NCBI RefSeq assembly: GCF_016862175.1
Contig: NZ_BOML01000085.1
Span: forward strand, 1-64,000
Origin: Paractinoplanes durhamensis
GTDB lineage: Bacteria; Actinomycetota; Actinomycetes; Mycobacteriales; Micromonosporaceae
Direction: 5' to 3'
Length of the DNA: 64,000 nt
Under the pieces are notes generated by a model. It ran no database searches, was not told the DNA's origin, and saw only the letters and a program-made list of their open reading frames with translations. Below, in pieces: positions 22,414 to 31,778 of the stretch (position 1 is the first letter of the stretch; each line of letters starts with the position of its first letter). Both the position numbers and the translations under genes were made by a program.

Positions 22414-24237
22414 TTAGATCTGGGCGAGGCTGCCCGCATACATCTTGTCGATCTCGGCGGAGAAGTTGGTTTCCACGCTCCGCCGCTTGATCTTCATCGA
22501 CGGCGTGATCTCGCCCGCCTCGATGCTCAGGTCGCGCGGCAGGATGGCGAACTTCTTCACCGTCTCCCACTTGTTGAGCTTGCCGTTCAGCTCCTCGATG
22601 TAATCCCCGACCAGCTTCTGGGTCTCGGGGGCCGCGCAGATCTCGGCGTAGCTCTTGCCGTCGAGGGGGCCACCGGCGGCCCAGGCCACGATCGCGTCCT
22701 CGTCCAGCGAGACCAGCATGCTGACGAAGTTGCGGGCCTGGCCGACCACGACCGCCTGGGACGTGTAGGGGCAGACCGCCTTGAACATGCCCTCGATCGC
22801 CGACGGCGCGATGTATTTGCCGCCGGACGTCTTGACCAGGTCCTTCTTGCGGTCGGTGATCGTCAGGTAGCCGTCGCTGTCGAGCTCGCCGATGTCACCG
22901 GTGCGCAGGAAGCCGTCCTCGGTGAACGCCTCCGCGGTCTCGGCCGGCAGGTCGTGGTAGCCCCGCATGACCGGCGCGCCCCGGAGCAGGATCTCGCCAT
23001 CCGTGTCGATCTTGCACTCGAGGTCGCCGAGCGCCTGGCCGACCGTGCCGATCTTGAGCTTGCCGGCCCGGTTGACGAAGTTGGCCGCGCTGCTCTCGGT
23101 CATGCCGTAACCCTCCATGATCGGAAGGTTGGCGGCCGCGAAGAACTCGGCGATGTCCCGGCTCAGCGGCGCCGAGCCGCTGACCAGCACCCGCAGCCGG
23201 CCACCGAGGCGCTCCTGCAGCTTCGAGAAGACCAGCTTCTCGGCCACCGCATACTTCACCTTGAGGCCGCCGGGCACCGGCTTGCCGGCCTGCTCCAGCG
23301 CGACCTTCTGCTTGCCGGTGGCGACCGCCCAGCCGAAGATCTTGGCCTTGGCGCCGCCGCCGCCGAGCGCGGTGGTGACGGTCTTGTTGTAGACCTTCTC
23401 GAAGATGCGGGGCGCCGCGCACATCAGCGTCGGCTTCACCACCGAGAGCAGGTCGACCAGCTTGTCGACGCGCCCGTCGACGTAGGTCGGCACGCCCACG
23501 TGGATGATGCCGCAGAGCAGCGTCTTGCCGAACGAGTGGGACAGCGGCAGCCACAGGTATTGCAGGTCGGTGGCCTCGAACAGGCCGAGGCTCTCCTGCG
23601 CGACACCCTCCCAGGTCCAGCCGCTGTGCAGCAGCTGCACGCCCTTGGGCCGGCCGGTGGTGCCGGAGGTGTAGATCAGGGTGGCCAGGTGCTCGGGGCC
23701 GATGCCGGCGACCACTTCCTCGATCAGCTTCGGGTTGTCGCGCAGCGCGGCGGCCCCGCGCTCCTCCAGCTCGGCCAGGGTGAGCTGCGGCGGGGTGGCG
23801 CCGGCGTCGGCCGCCCCCTCGATCAGCACGACGGCCGTGACGCTGGTTTCCGCGCCGGCGATCTTCAGCGCCTGCTTCGGGGTCTCCGCGAACAGCACCT
23901 TGGAGCCCGAGTTGGCGACGATGTAGCTCGCGTCCTCCGGCTCGGTGGTCGGGTAGACCGTGGTGGTCGCGGCGCCGGCGCAGTTGATGCCGAGGTCGGC
24001 CAGGACCCACTCGTAACTCGTGCCGGCCAGGATCGCGACCCGGTCCTCCAGGCCGACCCCCAGCGCACGCAGGCCGGCGGCGATCCGGGTGGCCCGCTCG
24101 CCCACCTCGGCCCAGGTGTGCCAGACCATGGCGGTGTCATCCGCGTTGGGCGTCGCGAACGCCTGACCGTTCGGAGTCGCCGCCACGCGCTTGAAGAACA
24201 TGTCGGGAATCGACCGGTAGGGAACCTCGAGAGCCAT
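22414..24237 (-). CDS. long-chain acyl-CoA synthetase (AMP-binding)
   Basis: 607 residues. It activates fatty acids to acyl-adenylates and then acyl-CoA. The AMP-binding P-loop is TLIYTSGTTGRPKG (near 190); the second motif is YGMTESSAA, followed by LRTGDIGELDSDGYL and TDRKKDLVKTSGGKY, where the lysine-containing hinge lies. Length and motif order fit the FadD15-like long-chain group. The ATG giving MALEVPYRSIPDMF is chosen; the open frame upstream crosses the divergent promoter. It is divergent from the PfkB kinase. Confidence 0.93.
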   Translation of the reverse strand: MALEVPYRSIPDMFFKRVAATPNGQAFATPNADDTAMVWHTWAEVGERATRIAAGLRALGVGLEDRVAILAGTSYEWVLADLGINCAGAATTTVYPTTEPEDASYIVANSGSKVLFAETPKQALKIAGAETSVTAVVLIEGAADAGATPPQLTLAELEERGAAALRDNPKLIEEVVAGIGPEHLATLIYTSGTTGRPKGVQLLHSGWTWEGVAQESLGLFEATDLQYLWLPLSHSFGKTLLCGIIHVGVPTYVDGRVDKLVDLLSVVKPTLMCAAPRIFEKVYNKTVTTALGGGGAKAKIFGWAVATGKQKVALEQAGKPVPGGLKVKYAVAEKLVFSKLQERLGGRLRVLVSGSAPLSRDIAEFFAAANLPIMEGYGMTESSAANFVNRAGKLKIGTVGQALGDLECKIDTDGEILLRGAPVMRGYHDLPAETAEAFTEDGFLRTGDIGELDSDGYLTITDRKKDLVKTSGGKYIAPSAIEGMFKAVCPYTSQAVVVGQARNFVSMLVSLDEDAIVAWAAGGPLDGKSYAEICAAPETQKLVGDYIEELNGKLNKWETVKKFAILPRDLSIEAGEITPSMKIKRRSVETNFSAEIDKMYAGSLAQI

Positions 24238-24364
24238 CGAGCGCCGCCTTCGAACCTGGGCTTTGGGGGAATATTGCGTACTAGTTACCGCAGAGTATTG
24301 AACGTGCGGCTGGAGGGCTAGTACCGCGAGTCTATCGACCGGCCGGCCGGTAACCTCGCGAAGC

Positions 24365-25237
24365 ATGAGCGTGCTTGTCGTCGGCGGCACCGGCATCGAC
24401 ACCGTGGTGCCCGTGGCGGGCCTGCCGGTGCTCGGCGCCGACTCCGCCCGGCCCACCGGCCCCATCCATGACGACGTGTCACACACCGGCACCTGCGTGG
24501 CGCTGGCGCTGCACGCACTCGGCGTGGAGGTCGCGGTGGCCGACACGATCGGCGCCGACGACGCCGGCCGCCGGGTCGCGGAGGCCTTCGCCGGCTGGGA
24601 CATTCCGCTGCACACGGCGGTGTCGCCGGGCGGGACGCGGCGGGCGGTCAACCTGATGAGCCCGGACGGCCGCCGTCTCTCCCTTTACGACGGCCGCGAC
24701 GTTCCCGATTATCGGCTCCCTCTCTCGGTCTACCAGCCGCTTCTGTCCGGCGGAGGGCACGTGCACCTGACAATCGTGGACTTCGCACGGCACCTTTTGC
24801 CTGATTTGCGAAGGGCCGGGCACACCGTCTCTACCGACCTTCACGACTGGGACGGGACGGATCCACACCACCTGGACTTCGCGCTCGGCGCCGACCTGGT
24901 CTTCGTGAGCGCGGTGCAACTGGCCGCGGGCGCGGCGGACCGGATCCTGGCCGAGGGGGTCGCGTCACGGGTGCTGGTCACCGACGGCGCGAAGGGCGCC
25001 ACCCTGCACACCCGCGACGGCGCGGTGCACCGGCCGGCAGCGGATCCGGGCGCGCCGATCGCCGACACGAACGGCGCCGGCGACGCGTTCGCCGCCGCCT
25101 TCCTGGCCGCCTGGCTGGCCGGCGATGCCGACGCGGACTGCCTGCGCGACGCGGTCGTCGCCGGGGCGTACGCGTGCACCCGCCCGGTCGGCGCCGACTG
25201 CTTCATCGATCGGGCGGAGCTGGCCAGACGGCGCTGA
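24365..25237 (+). CDS. PfkB family carbohydrate kinase
   Basis: 290 residues of the ribokinase fold. The C-terminal PfkB signature DTNGAGDAFAAAFL (near 235-248) holds the catalytic Asp and the anion hole, and VLVTDGAKGATLHTRDG is the nucleotide-binding strand. The first signature, with its GG dipeptide, is weaker (DDVSHTGTCVALALHALG). Sugar or nucleoside substrate cannot be told. ATG start with TAACCT eight bases upstream suggests a near-leaderless transcript. Its last 35 bases overlap the convergent MFS gene. Confidence 0.88.
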   Translation: MSVLVVGGTGIDTVVPVAGLPVLGADSARPTGPIHDDVSHTGTCVALALHALGVEVAVADTIGADDAGRRVAEAFAGWDIPLHTAVSPGGTRRAVNLMSPDGRRLSLYDGRDVPDYRLPLSVYQPLLSGGGHVHLTIVDFARHLLPDLRRAGHTVSTDLHDWDGTDPHHLDFALGADLVFVSAVQLAAGAADRILAEGVASRVLVTDGAKGATLHTRDGAVHRPAADPGAPIADTNGAGDAFAAAFLAAWLAGDADADCLRDAVVAGAYACTRPVGADCFIDRAELARRR

Positions 25238-26444
25238 CCTCGTCGATCGGCTTCATCTCCCGGATGCCGGCGGCCAGGCTCGCGATCAGCGCCGACACCG
25301 CCACCGAGGTCGCGAAGATCAGGATCGCGACCGGGCTCCCCCAGGTGGTGACGACCACGCCGGCCAGCAGCGGCGCCCCGGCCGACGCCGACATCGCGGC
25401 CATGAAGATCACGCTGAGCACCCGGCCCTGCAGATGGTCCGGAGTGATCGCGGCCTGGTAGCCGAAGAGCGCCGCGTTGCAGGCCGGCCCGATGAAGATG
25501 ACCAGGGCCAGCGGCACGGCGGCGGCGACCGTCGTGGTCAGCCAGGCGCTGCACACCAGCACCCCGGCCGAGGCCCAGCAGATCGAGCGGATCAGTCGCG
25601 GGAACGGGATCCAGCGCTGCAGGCCGGGCGCCACCAGCGCGCCGGCCAGGCCGCCGGCCCCGACGATCGTCTCGGTCAGGCCGATCACGCCGGGCCGTAC
25701 GTCGTGCCGCTGCAGGGTGACGATGATGGTGAAGACGGCCCCGTTGAGTGCGAAGTTGAGCGGCGCCGCGATGGCCAGCACGGCCCGCAGGAACGGGTTG
25801 CCGAAGACGAAGCGCAGCCCCTCGGCCAGCGCGGCGGCATGTCCGGGCGGGTCCCGGTCGCGCCGGGCCTGCATCGGGCGGCGGATCAGCGCGACACCGG
25901 TCAGCGAGAAGAGATAGGAGAGCGCGTTGCCGACGAACGGCAGCGCGGGGGCGAGGCCGAAGAGCAGCCCACCCAGCGGCGGGCCGGTCAGCGAGGCACC
26001 GTAGGCGCGGGCCTCGTTGCGGGCCACCGCCGCCGGCAGCTGGGCGGGCGCGACGATGCTGCGCAGCGACGCGTACTCGACCGTGCTGAACAGCGAGTTG
26101 CCGATCGCGTCGACCACCGCCACCACGATGATGGCGGTGAGACCGGCCCGCCCGGTGGCGACCGCGACGGCGAGCGCCACGAACGCGAGCAGCCGCACGG
26201 CGTCGCAGGCGAGCAGCGCCCGGCGGCGGTCGATCCGGTCGGCGAGGACGCCGGCCGGCAGCCGGGCCAGGAGCCGGGCGACCAGGGCCACGGTGCCGAC
26301 CAGGCCGGCCTTGACCGCCGAGTCGGTCAGCTCTAGCACGAGCAGGGGCACGGCGAGCTGCGCGATCGAGGCGCCGAGGTCGGAGAGCGCCTGGCTGCCC
26401 CAGAGGAGATTGAAGTCCCGGTTACGCCAGAGAGTGGTGGTCAT
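25203..26444 (-). CDS. MFS transporter (enterobactin-exporter-like, MFS_3)
   Basis: 413 residues with about 12 hydrophobic segments. The loop motif GVLADRIDRRRAL between helices 2 and 3 is the MFS signature. Overall pattern (N-terminus WRNRDFNLLWGSQALSDLGASI) fits the drug or siderophore exporter group common in actinomycetes. Its C-terminus is coded antisense to the end of the PfkB kinase. The cargo is unknown; nothing nearby codes for a biosynthetic pathway. It is divergent from the MocR regulator. Confidence 0.87.
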   Translation of the reverse strand: MTTTLWRNRDFNLLWGSQALSDLGASIAQLAVPLLVLELTDSAVKAGLVGTVALVARLLARLPAGVLADRIDRRRALLACDAVRLLAFVALAVAVATGRAGLTAIIVVAVVDAIGNSLFSTVEYASLRSIVAPAQLPAAVARNEARAYGASLTGPPLGGLLFGLAPALPFVGNALSYLFSLTGVALIRRPMQARRDRDPPGHAAALAEGLRFVFGNPFLRAVLAIAAPLNFALNGAVFTIIVTLQRHDVRPGVIGLTETIVGAGGLAGALVAPGLQRWIPFPRLIRSICWASAGVLVCSAWLTTTVAAAVPLALVIFIGPACNAALFGYQAAITPDHLQGRVLSVIFMAAMSASAGAPLLAGVVVTTWGSPVAILIFATSVAVSALIASLAAGIREMKPIDEVSAVWPAPPDR

Positions 26445-26608
26445 CGCTCGACCCCACTCGGTAGCACCCCGGTCACCTAGCGCAACATATTTACCGCACG
26501 CGATTCGCGCAACTCGGTCGGCGGCCGTCTTCGGGCTCGTGGCCCGTCAGCGCGACGGCCGCCGCTCCGCATGATCAAGAGCGTAGGCGGGAAAGGGGCC
26601 GCCACCTG

Positions 26609-26628
26609 CATACCGCTTACCTCATACC
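26609..26628 (+). promoter_or_regulatory. direct repeat CATACC upstream of MocR gene
   Basis: CATACC occurs at 26609-26614 and 26623-26628, 14 bp apart, just before the MocR start. MocR regulators often bind direct repeats near their own promoter, so this is a candidate autoregulatory site. Evidence is spacing and position only. Confidence 0.3.
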
Positions 26629-26639
26629 AGAATGGAAGG

Positions 26640-28031
26640 GTGGATCTGGTCCTTGAACCCGGCGGCGAGAAGACGCTGCTCGTCTATCGGGCGCTGCGCC
26701 GGGCCATCGTGGACGGACGGCTCCCGGTGTCGCACCGGCTGCCGCCGACCCGGGCCCTCGCCGCCGACCTCGGGGTGTCCCGGGGCAGCGTGACCACCGC
26801 CTACGAACGGCTGGTCGCCGAGGGCTACCTGGTGTCGCGGGTGGGCTCCGGCACGTACGTCGCCCTGGTCCCGGACGCACCCGGCCCGCGCCGGGCCGCC
26901 GCCGATCCGCTGCGCCCGCGCCGCCCGCTGACCCTGCGACCGACCAGCGACGAGCAACCCGTGCCGCGCTACGACTTCCGCACCGGCGTGCCGGACGCGA
27001 CGCTGTTCCCGTTCGACACCTGGCGGCGCCTGGTGGCCGCGGAGATCCGGATCGGCGCGAACAGCCCGGGCACGTACGCCGCACCGGCCGGGCATCCGGC
27101 CCTGCGCGCGGCGATCGCCCGCTACCTGGGTGTGTCCCGCTCGGTGCGGGTGACCGCCGACGACGTGGTGATCACCAACGGCACCCAGCACGCGCTCGAC
27201 CTGATCGCCCGGGTGCTGCTGCGGCCGGGCGACGTGGTGGCGGTGGAGGACCCGGGCTATCCGCCGGCCCGGATGCTGTTCGAGGCGCTCGGCTGCCGGG
27301 TGACCGGCGTGCCGGTCGACGAGGAGGGCCTGGTGGTGACGGCCCTGCCGGCCGGCTGCCGGCTGGTCTACGCGACCCCGTCGCACCAGTTCCCGCTGGG
27401 CCGCCCGATGAGTCTGGCCCGCCGACGCGAGCTGCTGGAGTGGGCGCGGGGCCGGGCGGCCGCGGTGATCGAGGACGACTACGACAGCGAGTTCCGCTTC
27501 GAGGCCCGGCCGCTGGAGCCGCTCTACAGCCTGGACACCGCGGGCCGGGTGATCTACGCGGGCACCTTCTCCAAGAGCATGCTGCCGTCGCTGCGCACCG
27601 GGTTCGTGCTGGTGCCGCCGGGTCTGCGGGCCGCGATGGCGGCGGCCCGCCAGCTCGGCGACGGCTACGGCTCGCCGCCGATCCAGGCCGCGCTGGCCCG
27701 CTTCATCGACGACGGCCGGCTGGCCCGGCACGTGCGCCGGGCCGGCAAGGAGTACGCCCGGCGGCACGCCCGGATCGTGGCCGCGCTGAGCGGCATGCCC
27801 GGCCTGGAGGTGCTGCCGTCGGCGGCCGGCCTGCACGTGACCGCCCTGCTGCGGGCAGGATCGGCGGCCCCCGTGGTCGCCGCGGCCGCCGCAGCAGGGC
27901 TGGCCGTGGAGGATCTGGCCGGCTACGCCACCTCGCACGCCGGGTTCGTGTTCGGGTTCGGCGCGATCGACCCGTCGCTGATCGACGAGGGGATGGCGAT
28001 CTTCGCGGGCCTCCTGGCCGCCCACGTCTGA
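26640..28031 (+). CDS. MocR/PdxR-type regulator (GntR HTH + aminotransferase domain)
   Basis: 463 residues. Residues 1-75 are a GntR winged helix (LPPTRALAADLGVSRGSVTTAYERL). The rest is a type I aminotransferase fold with K312 in GTFSKSMLPSLRTGF as the PLP lysine. ATPSHQFPLGRPMSL is typical of the PdxR branch. Such proteins sense PLP or amino-acid adducts and act as repressor or activator. The GTG start (VDLVLEPGGEKTLLV) fits the domain, but the purine-rich sequence before it is too close for a normal ribosome site; a CAGAAT box six bases upstream hints at a leaderless start. Convergent with, and overlapping, an amino acid permease. Confidence 0.9.
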   Translation: MDLVLEPGGEKTLLVYRALRRAIVDGRLPVSHRLPPTRALAADLGVSRGSVTTAYERLVAEGYLVSRVGSGTYVALVPDAPGPRRAAADPLRPRRPLTLRPTSDEQPVPRYDFRTGVPDATLFPFDTWRRLVAAEIRIGANSPGTYAAPAGHPALRAAIARYLGVSRSVRVTADDVVITNGTQHALDLIARVLLRPGDVVAVEDPGYPPARMLFEALGCRVTGVPVDEEGLVVTALPAGCRLVYATPSHQFPLGRPMSLARRRELLEWARGRAAAVIEDDYDSEFRFEARPLEPLYSLDTAGRVIYAGTFSKSMLPSLRTGFVLVPPGLRAAMAAARQLGDGYGSPPIQAALARFIDDGRLARHVRRAGKEYARRHARIVAALSGMPGLEVLPSAAGLHVTALLRAGSAAPVVAAAAAAGLAVEDLAGYATSHAGFVFGFGAIDPSLIDEGMAIFAGLLAAHV

Positions 28032-29206
28032 TAGGCGACCGCGCCGGCCGCGACGACCAGGCTGAGCAGGGCCGGCCGCCCGGTGAGCACGAGCAGCGCG
28101 ATCACCCCCACGAACGCGACGGCCGCCCCGCGACGGGACGCACCGCGCGGCAGCAACCGCAGCGCGGACGCGGTGCCGAGCACGTAGACCAGCGTGAAGC
28201 AGCCGGTGACCAGCAGCATCATGGTGTGCAGGCCGACCGGCAGGGTGACCGAGACCAGGCTGGCGACCAGCACGAAGGTCAGCGACTTCCGCTGGGTGCC
28301 GAAGATCCGGGCGGGCAGGGCGCCGTCGCGGGCCAGCGCCGCGCCGAGCCGGGACGTCCCGGCCAGGTAGGCGTTGACCGCACCGACGGTCAGCAGCACG
28401 GCGACCACCGCGGTGACGATCCGGACCGGCCCGCCGACCCCGATCGCGAGCAGGTCGGCCAGCGGCGCCCGGCTGTCCCCCAGCGCCGGCCCGAGCACCA
28501 GCACACTGGTCGCGGCGACCGCGAGGTAGAGCCCGCCGACGACCATCACCGCGACCGCGGTCGCGCGCGGCACGTCCCGGCGCGGGTTGCGGTAGTCGGG
28601 CGACAGCGAGGAGACCGCTTCCCAGCCGGCGAAGCCCCACACCAGCAGGGCCGCGGCCGCGCCGATCCCGGCCCAGCCGTGCGGCGCGAACGGCCGCAGA
28701 TTTCCGAGATCGGCGTGCGGCAGCGCGATCACCACGGTGACCAGCAGCAACGCGGCCAGGACGGCGGTCAGCACCAGCTGGACCCGGCCGGAGATCCGCA
28801 GCCCGAACCAGTTCATCGTGTAGACGAGGCCGACGACGGCCAGGAAGGTGACGAGCACGGTGGTGTCGCCGCCGCCGAGGACGTCGGCCACGTAGCCGCC
28901 GGCGAACGCGGTCGCGGCCGGCGTGCCGAGCGGCACCGCGAAGTAGAAGCACCAGCCGACGGCGGCCGCGGCGCGCGGCCCGAACGCCAGCCGGACGTAG
29001 GTGGAGACCCCGCCGCCGTCCGGGTGGCGGGCGCCGAGCGCGGCGAACGTCCAGGCCAGCGGGGCCGACAGCACGATCAGCGCGAGCCAGGCGACCAGCG
29101 AGGACGGCCCGGCGACGCCGGCCGCGAGGGCGGGCATGGAGATCACGCCGGTGCCGAGCACGGCCCCGACGCTGAGCGCGGTCCCCTGCGCCACGGAAAG
29201 CTTCAT
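27923..29206 (-). CDS. APC family amino acid permease
   Basis: 427 residues with about 12 hydrophobic helices. The first helix has the substrate-binding GAVLGTGVISMPALA typical of APC transporters, and YRNPRRDVPRATAVAV is a conserved cytoplasmic loop. The last ~36 residues are coded antisense to the MocR C-terminus and look unlike the family (IPSSISDGSIAPNPNTNPA), suggesting the ancestral stop was lost. ATG start. A strong dyad 20 bp upstream is the likely control site. Substrate probably an amino acid or amine. Confidence 0.88.
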   Translation of the reverse strand: MKLSVAQGTALSVGAVLGTGVISMPALAAGVAGPSSLVAWLALIVLSAPLAWTFAALGARHPDGGGVSTYVRLAFGPRAAAAVGWCFYFAVPLGTPAATAFAGGYVADVLGGGDTTVLVTFLAVVGLVYTMNWFGLRISGRVQLVLTAVLAALLLVTVVIALPHADLGNLRPFAPHGWAGIGAAAALLVWGFAGWEAVSSLSPDYRNPRRDVPRATAVAVMVVGGLYLAVAATSVLVLGPALGDSRAPLADLLAIGVGGPVRIVTAVVAVLLTVGAVNAYLAGTSRLGAALARDGALPARIFGTQRKSLTFVLVASLVSVTLPVGLHTMMLLVTGCFTLVYVLGTASALRLLPRGASRRGAAVAFVGVIALLVLTGRPALLSLVVAAGAVAYQTWAARRPAKIAIPSSISDGSIAPNPNTNPACEVA

Positions 29207-29225
29207 ACCGGCAACGTACGGCGGG

Positions 29226-29248
29226 ATTGGCTCGCCGTTCGAGCCAAT
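29226..29248. promoter_or_regulatory. 23-bp dyad upstream of the permease
   Basis: Perfect 9-bp arms ATTGGCTCG and CGAGCCAAT flank CCGTT. It starts 20 bp upstream of the permease ATG, in the 64-bp gap to the DinB-like gene. The AATTGGCT half-site also occurs in the yczR-yczE gap, so a MocR-type regulator is a plausible binder. Confidence 0.6.
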
Positions 29249-29270
29249 TACGCGCTAACCGCTTGGACCA

Positions 29271-29891
29271 TTACAGACCCAGCCGGGCCTGCCGGATCGC
29301 CGTGTCCGGGCCGTCGATCTCGACCCGGGCGGCCCGCTGCCGGCCGGACAGGAAGAGCGTCAGCTCGCCGGCCGTCCCGCGCACGGTGACCTGCGGGTTC
29401 TCCCCCACGGTGAACTCGCCGAGGCCGCCCGACTCGACCACCCGGGCCGCGATCTTCGCCCGGCGCAGGCCCATCCGCCCGGCGAACTGGGCGCCGCGCC
29501 ACAGCGCGGCGTGATGCTCCCGGGTCAGCTCGCGCGGCTGCCACCCCTCGGCGCCCCGGCGCACGTCCTCGTGGTGGATGAAGAACTCGCCGGCGTTGGC
29601 CAGTTCGCCGGTCAGCGGGTTGCTCACCGGGCTCCACCAGGGCGGGGTGCGCACCTGCGCGACCACCTGCTCGAACGGCTCGGCCGCCTTGGCCAGGCGG
29701 ATCCTTTCCCCGTAGCCGCGCAACGGCGGCAGCAGCATCCCGGCCGCGGAATCCGGCCGGCGTTCCCGCACCACCAGGTGGGCGGCCAGGTCGCGGGTGG
29801 TCCAGCCGGCGCACAGCGTCGGCGCGTCGGGACCGAGGCGCAGCAGCAGGTCGGCGAGTAGATGACGCTCGCTCTTCGCAAAGGCGGTCAC
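29271..29891 (-). CDS. DinB/maleylpyruvate isomerase-like protein (TIGR03085 type)
   Basis: 206 residues of the mycothiol-dependent maleylpyruvate isomerase-like N-terminal fold. LCAGWTTRDLAAHLVVRERRPD and EFFIHHEDVRR supply the histidines that bind the metal in this family. Function beyond the family is unknown; relatives are often mycothiol-dependent. The start is the GTG giving MTAFAKSERHLLADLL, favoured by family fit and by a promoter (TTTACA, 16 nt, TACGAT) that puts +1 at this codon; a GTG at 29909 is the alternative. Divergent from the ABC exporter. Confidence 0.82.
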   Translation of the reverse strand: MTAFAKSERHLLADLLLRLGPDAPTLCAGWTTRDLAAHLVVRERRPDSAAGMLLPPLRGYGERIRLAKAAEPFEQVVAQVRTPPWWSPVSNPLTGELANAGEFFIHHEDVRRGAEGWQPRELTREHHAALWRGAQFAGRMGLRRAKIAARVVESGGLGEFTVGENPQVTVRGTAGELTLFLSGRQRAARVEIDGPDTAIRQARLGL

Positions 29892-29898
29892 GAACGTG

Positions 29899-29926
29899 AT
29901 CGTAGACACATTGTCATGTATGTAAA
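29899..29926 (-). promoter_or_regulatory. promoter of the DinB-like gene (leaderless)
   Basis: On the minus strand TTTACA (29926-29921) and TACGAT (29904-29899) are 16 nt apart, and seven bases separate the -10 from the GTG at 29891. Transcription would start at or next to the start codon. Confidence 0.5.
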
Positions 29927-29999
29927 CGATCGCGCCCGCCCGGCAGGATGGGTCGGTAAGGCCGGCAACCCCGGCTAACCCTTACCAGTCAGGTAGGAA

Positions 30000-31778
30000 A
30001 TGAGCCACAGCAGACCCAGCCGAGACGTGCTGGGACGGGGACTGCGGGTGCTCGGGCAGGCGATCCGGACCGAACCGCGGATGTTCACCATCGGCGTGGT
30101 CGGCAGCAGCCTGTTCGGCTTGCTGATCATCGCGAACTCGTACGTCGTCGGCGCCGTCATCGGCCACGTCGTGGTGCCCGCGTTCACCGACCACCGGGTC
30201 GCCACCGGCTCGCTCGCCCTGGTCGCCGCGGCCTTCCTCGGCATCAGCGCGCTGCGGGTGGCCGGTGTCTTCGGCCGCCGCCTCGGGGCCGGGTTCATGC
30301 AGTTCCGGCTGCAGGCCCGCTACCGCCGTGCGGTGACCCGCCGCTACCTGTCGCTGCCCCCGTCCTGGCATCAGAAGCACGCCACCGGCACCCTGCTGTC
30401 CAACGCGAACTCCGACGTCGAGGCGGCGTTCGTGCCGATCGCGCCGCTGCCGTTCGCGGTCGGCACGATCATCATGGTGTTCGCCGCGGTGCTCATCCTG
30501 TTCCTCACCGACTGGGTGCTCGCCCTGGTCGGGGTGGCCCTGTTCCCGACCCTGTTCGGCCTCAACGTCATCTACTCCCGCTACATGTCGCCCCGGCAGA
30601 TCCGCGCCCAGCAGATGCGCGCGAAGGTCAGCGCGGTGGCGCACGAGAGCTTCGACGGCGCCCTGGTGGTCAAGACGATGGGCCGCGAGGAGGACGAGTC
30701 GCAGCGGTTCGCGGTCTTCGTGACCGAGCTGCGCGACGCGCTGATCTCGGTGGGCCGGCTGCGTGGCCTGTTCGACCCGGTGATGGACAGCCTGCCCAGC
30801 GTCGGCACCCTGGCGGTGCTGCTGCTCGGGGCGTGGCGCCTGGAGTCCGGCGCGATCAGCGTCGGCGAGCTGGTCACGGTGTCGTTCCTGTTCACCGTAC
30901 TGGCGTTCCCGGTGCGGGCGATCGGCTGGGTGGTGGCCGAGCTGCCACGAAGCGTGGCGGGCTGGGAACGGGTCCAGGCCGTTTTGACGGCAACAGGCGA
31001 TTTGGCGTACGGAAATGTCGCTCTTGATCGTAAAGTTCCGGCGACGCTGACATTCGAGCACGTCGACTTCAGCTACGGCGACGGCCCGCTCGTCCTGCAC
31101 GACGTCACCTTCGACGTCCCGGCCGGCAGGACCGTCGCCCTGGTCGGGCCGACCGGCTCCGGCAAGTCGACCATCGCCGCCCTGGCGATCCGGCTGGTCG
31201 ACCCGGACAGCGGCCGGATCGTCCTCGACGACGTCCCGGTGCACGATCTCACCGCCGCCTCGCTGGCCAGGACCACCGCCCTCGTCCCGCAGATCCCGTT
31301 CGTCTTCGACGACACCGTCCGCAGCAACGTCACCCTCGACCGGGACGGCCTCGGCGACGAGGAAGCCTGGTCGGCGTTGCGGCTGGCCCAGGCCGACCGG
31401 TTCGTCGAGAAGCTGCCGGAGGGTCTGGACACCGCGGTCGGCGAGCGCGGCACCTCGCTCTCCGGCGGTCAGCGCCAGCGGATCACCCTGGCCCGGGCGC
31501 TCGCCGACCACCCCCGGCTGCTGGTCCTCGACGACGCCACCAGCGCGGTCGACCCGCGGGTCGAGGCGGCCATCCTCTCGTCGCTGCGATCCGCCGGCGC
31601 GGGCGCGTCGATCCTGGTCGTCGCGTACCGCCGGGCCACCATCGCGCTCGCCGACCAGGTCGTCTACCTGGAGCAGGGCAAGGTGGTGGCGACCGGCACG
31701 CACGCCGGCCTGCTGGCCACCAACCAGGGCTACGCCGACCTGGTCACCGCGTACGAGAAGGCTGAGCAGAACGCATGA
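30000..31778 (+). CDS. ABC exporter half-transporter, subunit with degenerate ATP site
   Basis: 592 residues: an exporter membrane domain (about six helices, 1-330) then an ATPase domain. Walker A is GPTGSGKST (near 383) and the signature is intact, LSGGQ (near 487). Two catalytic residues are changed: the Glu after Walker B is Asp (LVLDDATSAVD) and the switch His is Tyr (VVAYRRAT). The next gene has the opposite pattern, so the two make a heterodimer. The ATG follows AGGTAGG at short distance. Its stop overlaps the next start (ATGA). Cargo unknown. Confidence 0.93.
   Translation: MSHSRPSRDVLGRGLRVLGQAIRTEPRMFTIGVVGSSLFGLLIIANSYVVGAVIGHVVVPAFTDHRVATGSLALVAAAFLGISALRVAGVFGRRLGAGFMQFRLQARYRRAVTRRYLSLPPSWHQKHATGTLLSNANSDVEAAFVPIAPLPFAVGTIIMVFAAVLILFLTDWVLALVGVALFPTLFGLNVIYSRYMSPRQIRAQQMRAKVSAVAHESFDGALVVKTMGREEDESQRFAVFVTELRDALISVGRLRGLFDPVMDSLPSVGTLAVLLLGAWRLESGAISVGELVTVSFLFTVLAFPVRAIGWVVAELPRSVAGWERVQAVLTATGDLAYGNVALDRKVPATLTFEHVDFSYGDGPLVLHDVTFDVPAGRTVALVGPTGSGKSTIAALAIRLVDPDSGRIVLDDVPVHDLTAASLARTTALVPQIPFVFDDTVRSNVTLDRDGLGDEEAWSALRLAQADRFVEKLPEGLDTAVGERGTSLSGGQRQRITLARALADHPRLLVLDDATSAVDPRVEAAILSSLRSAGAGASILVVAYRRATIALADQVVYLEQGKVVATGTHAGLLATNQGYADLVTAYEKAEQNA

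Noticed and set aside
29892..29909. GTG at 29909 as the start of the DinB-like protein
   Set aside because: It lies upstream of the predicted transcript start and adds six residues not expected in the family.
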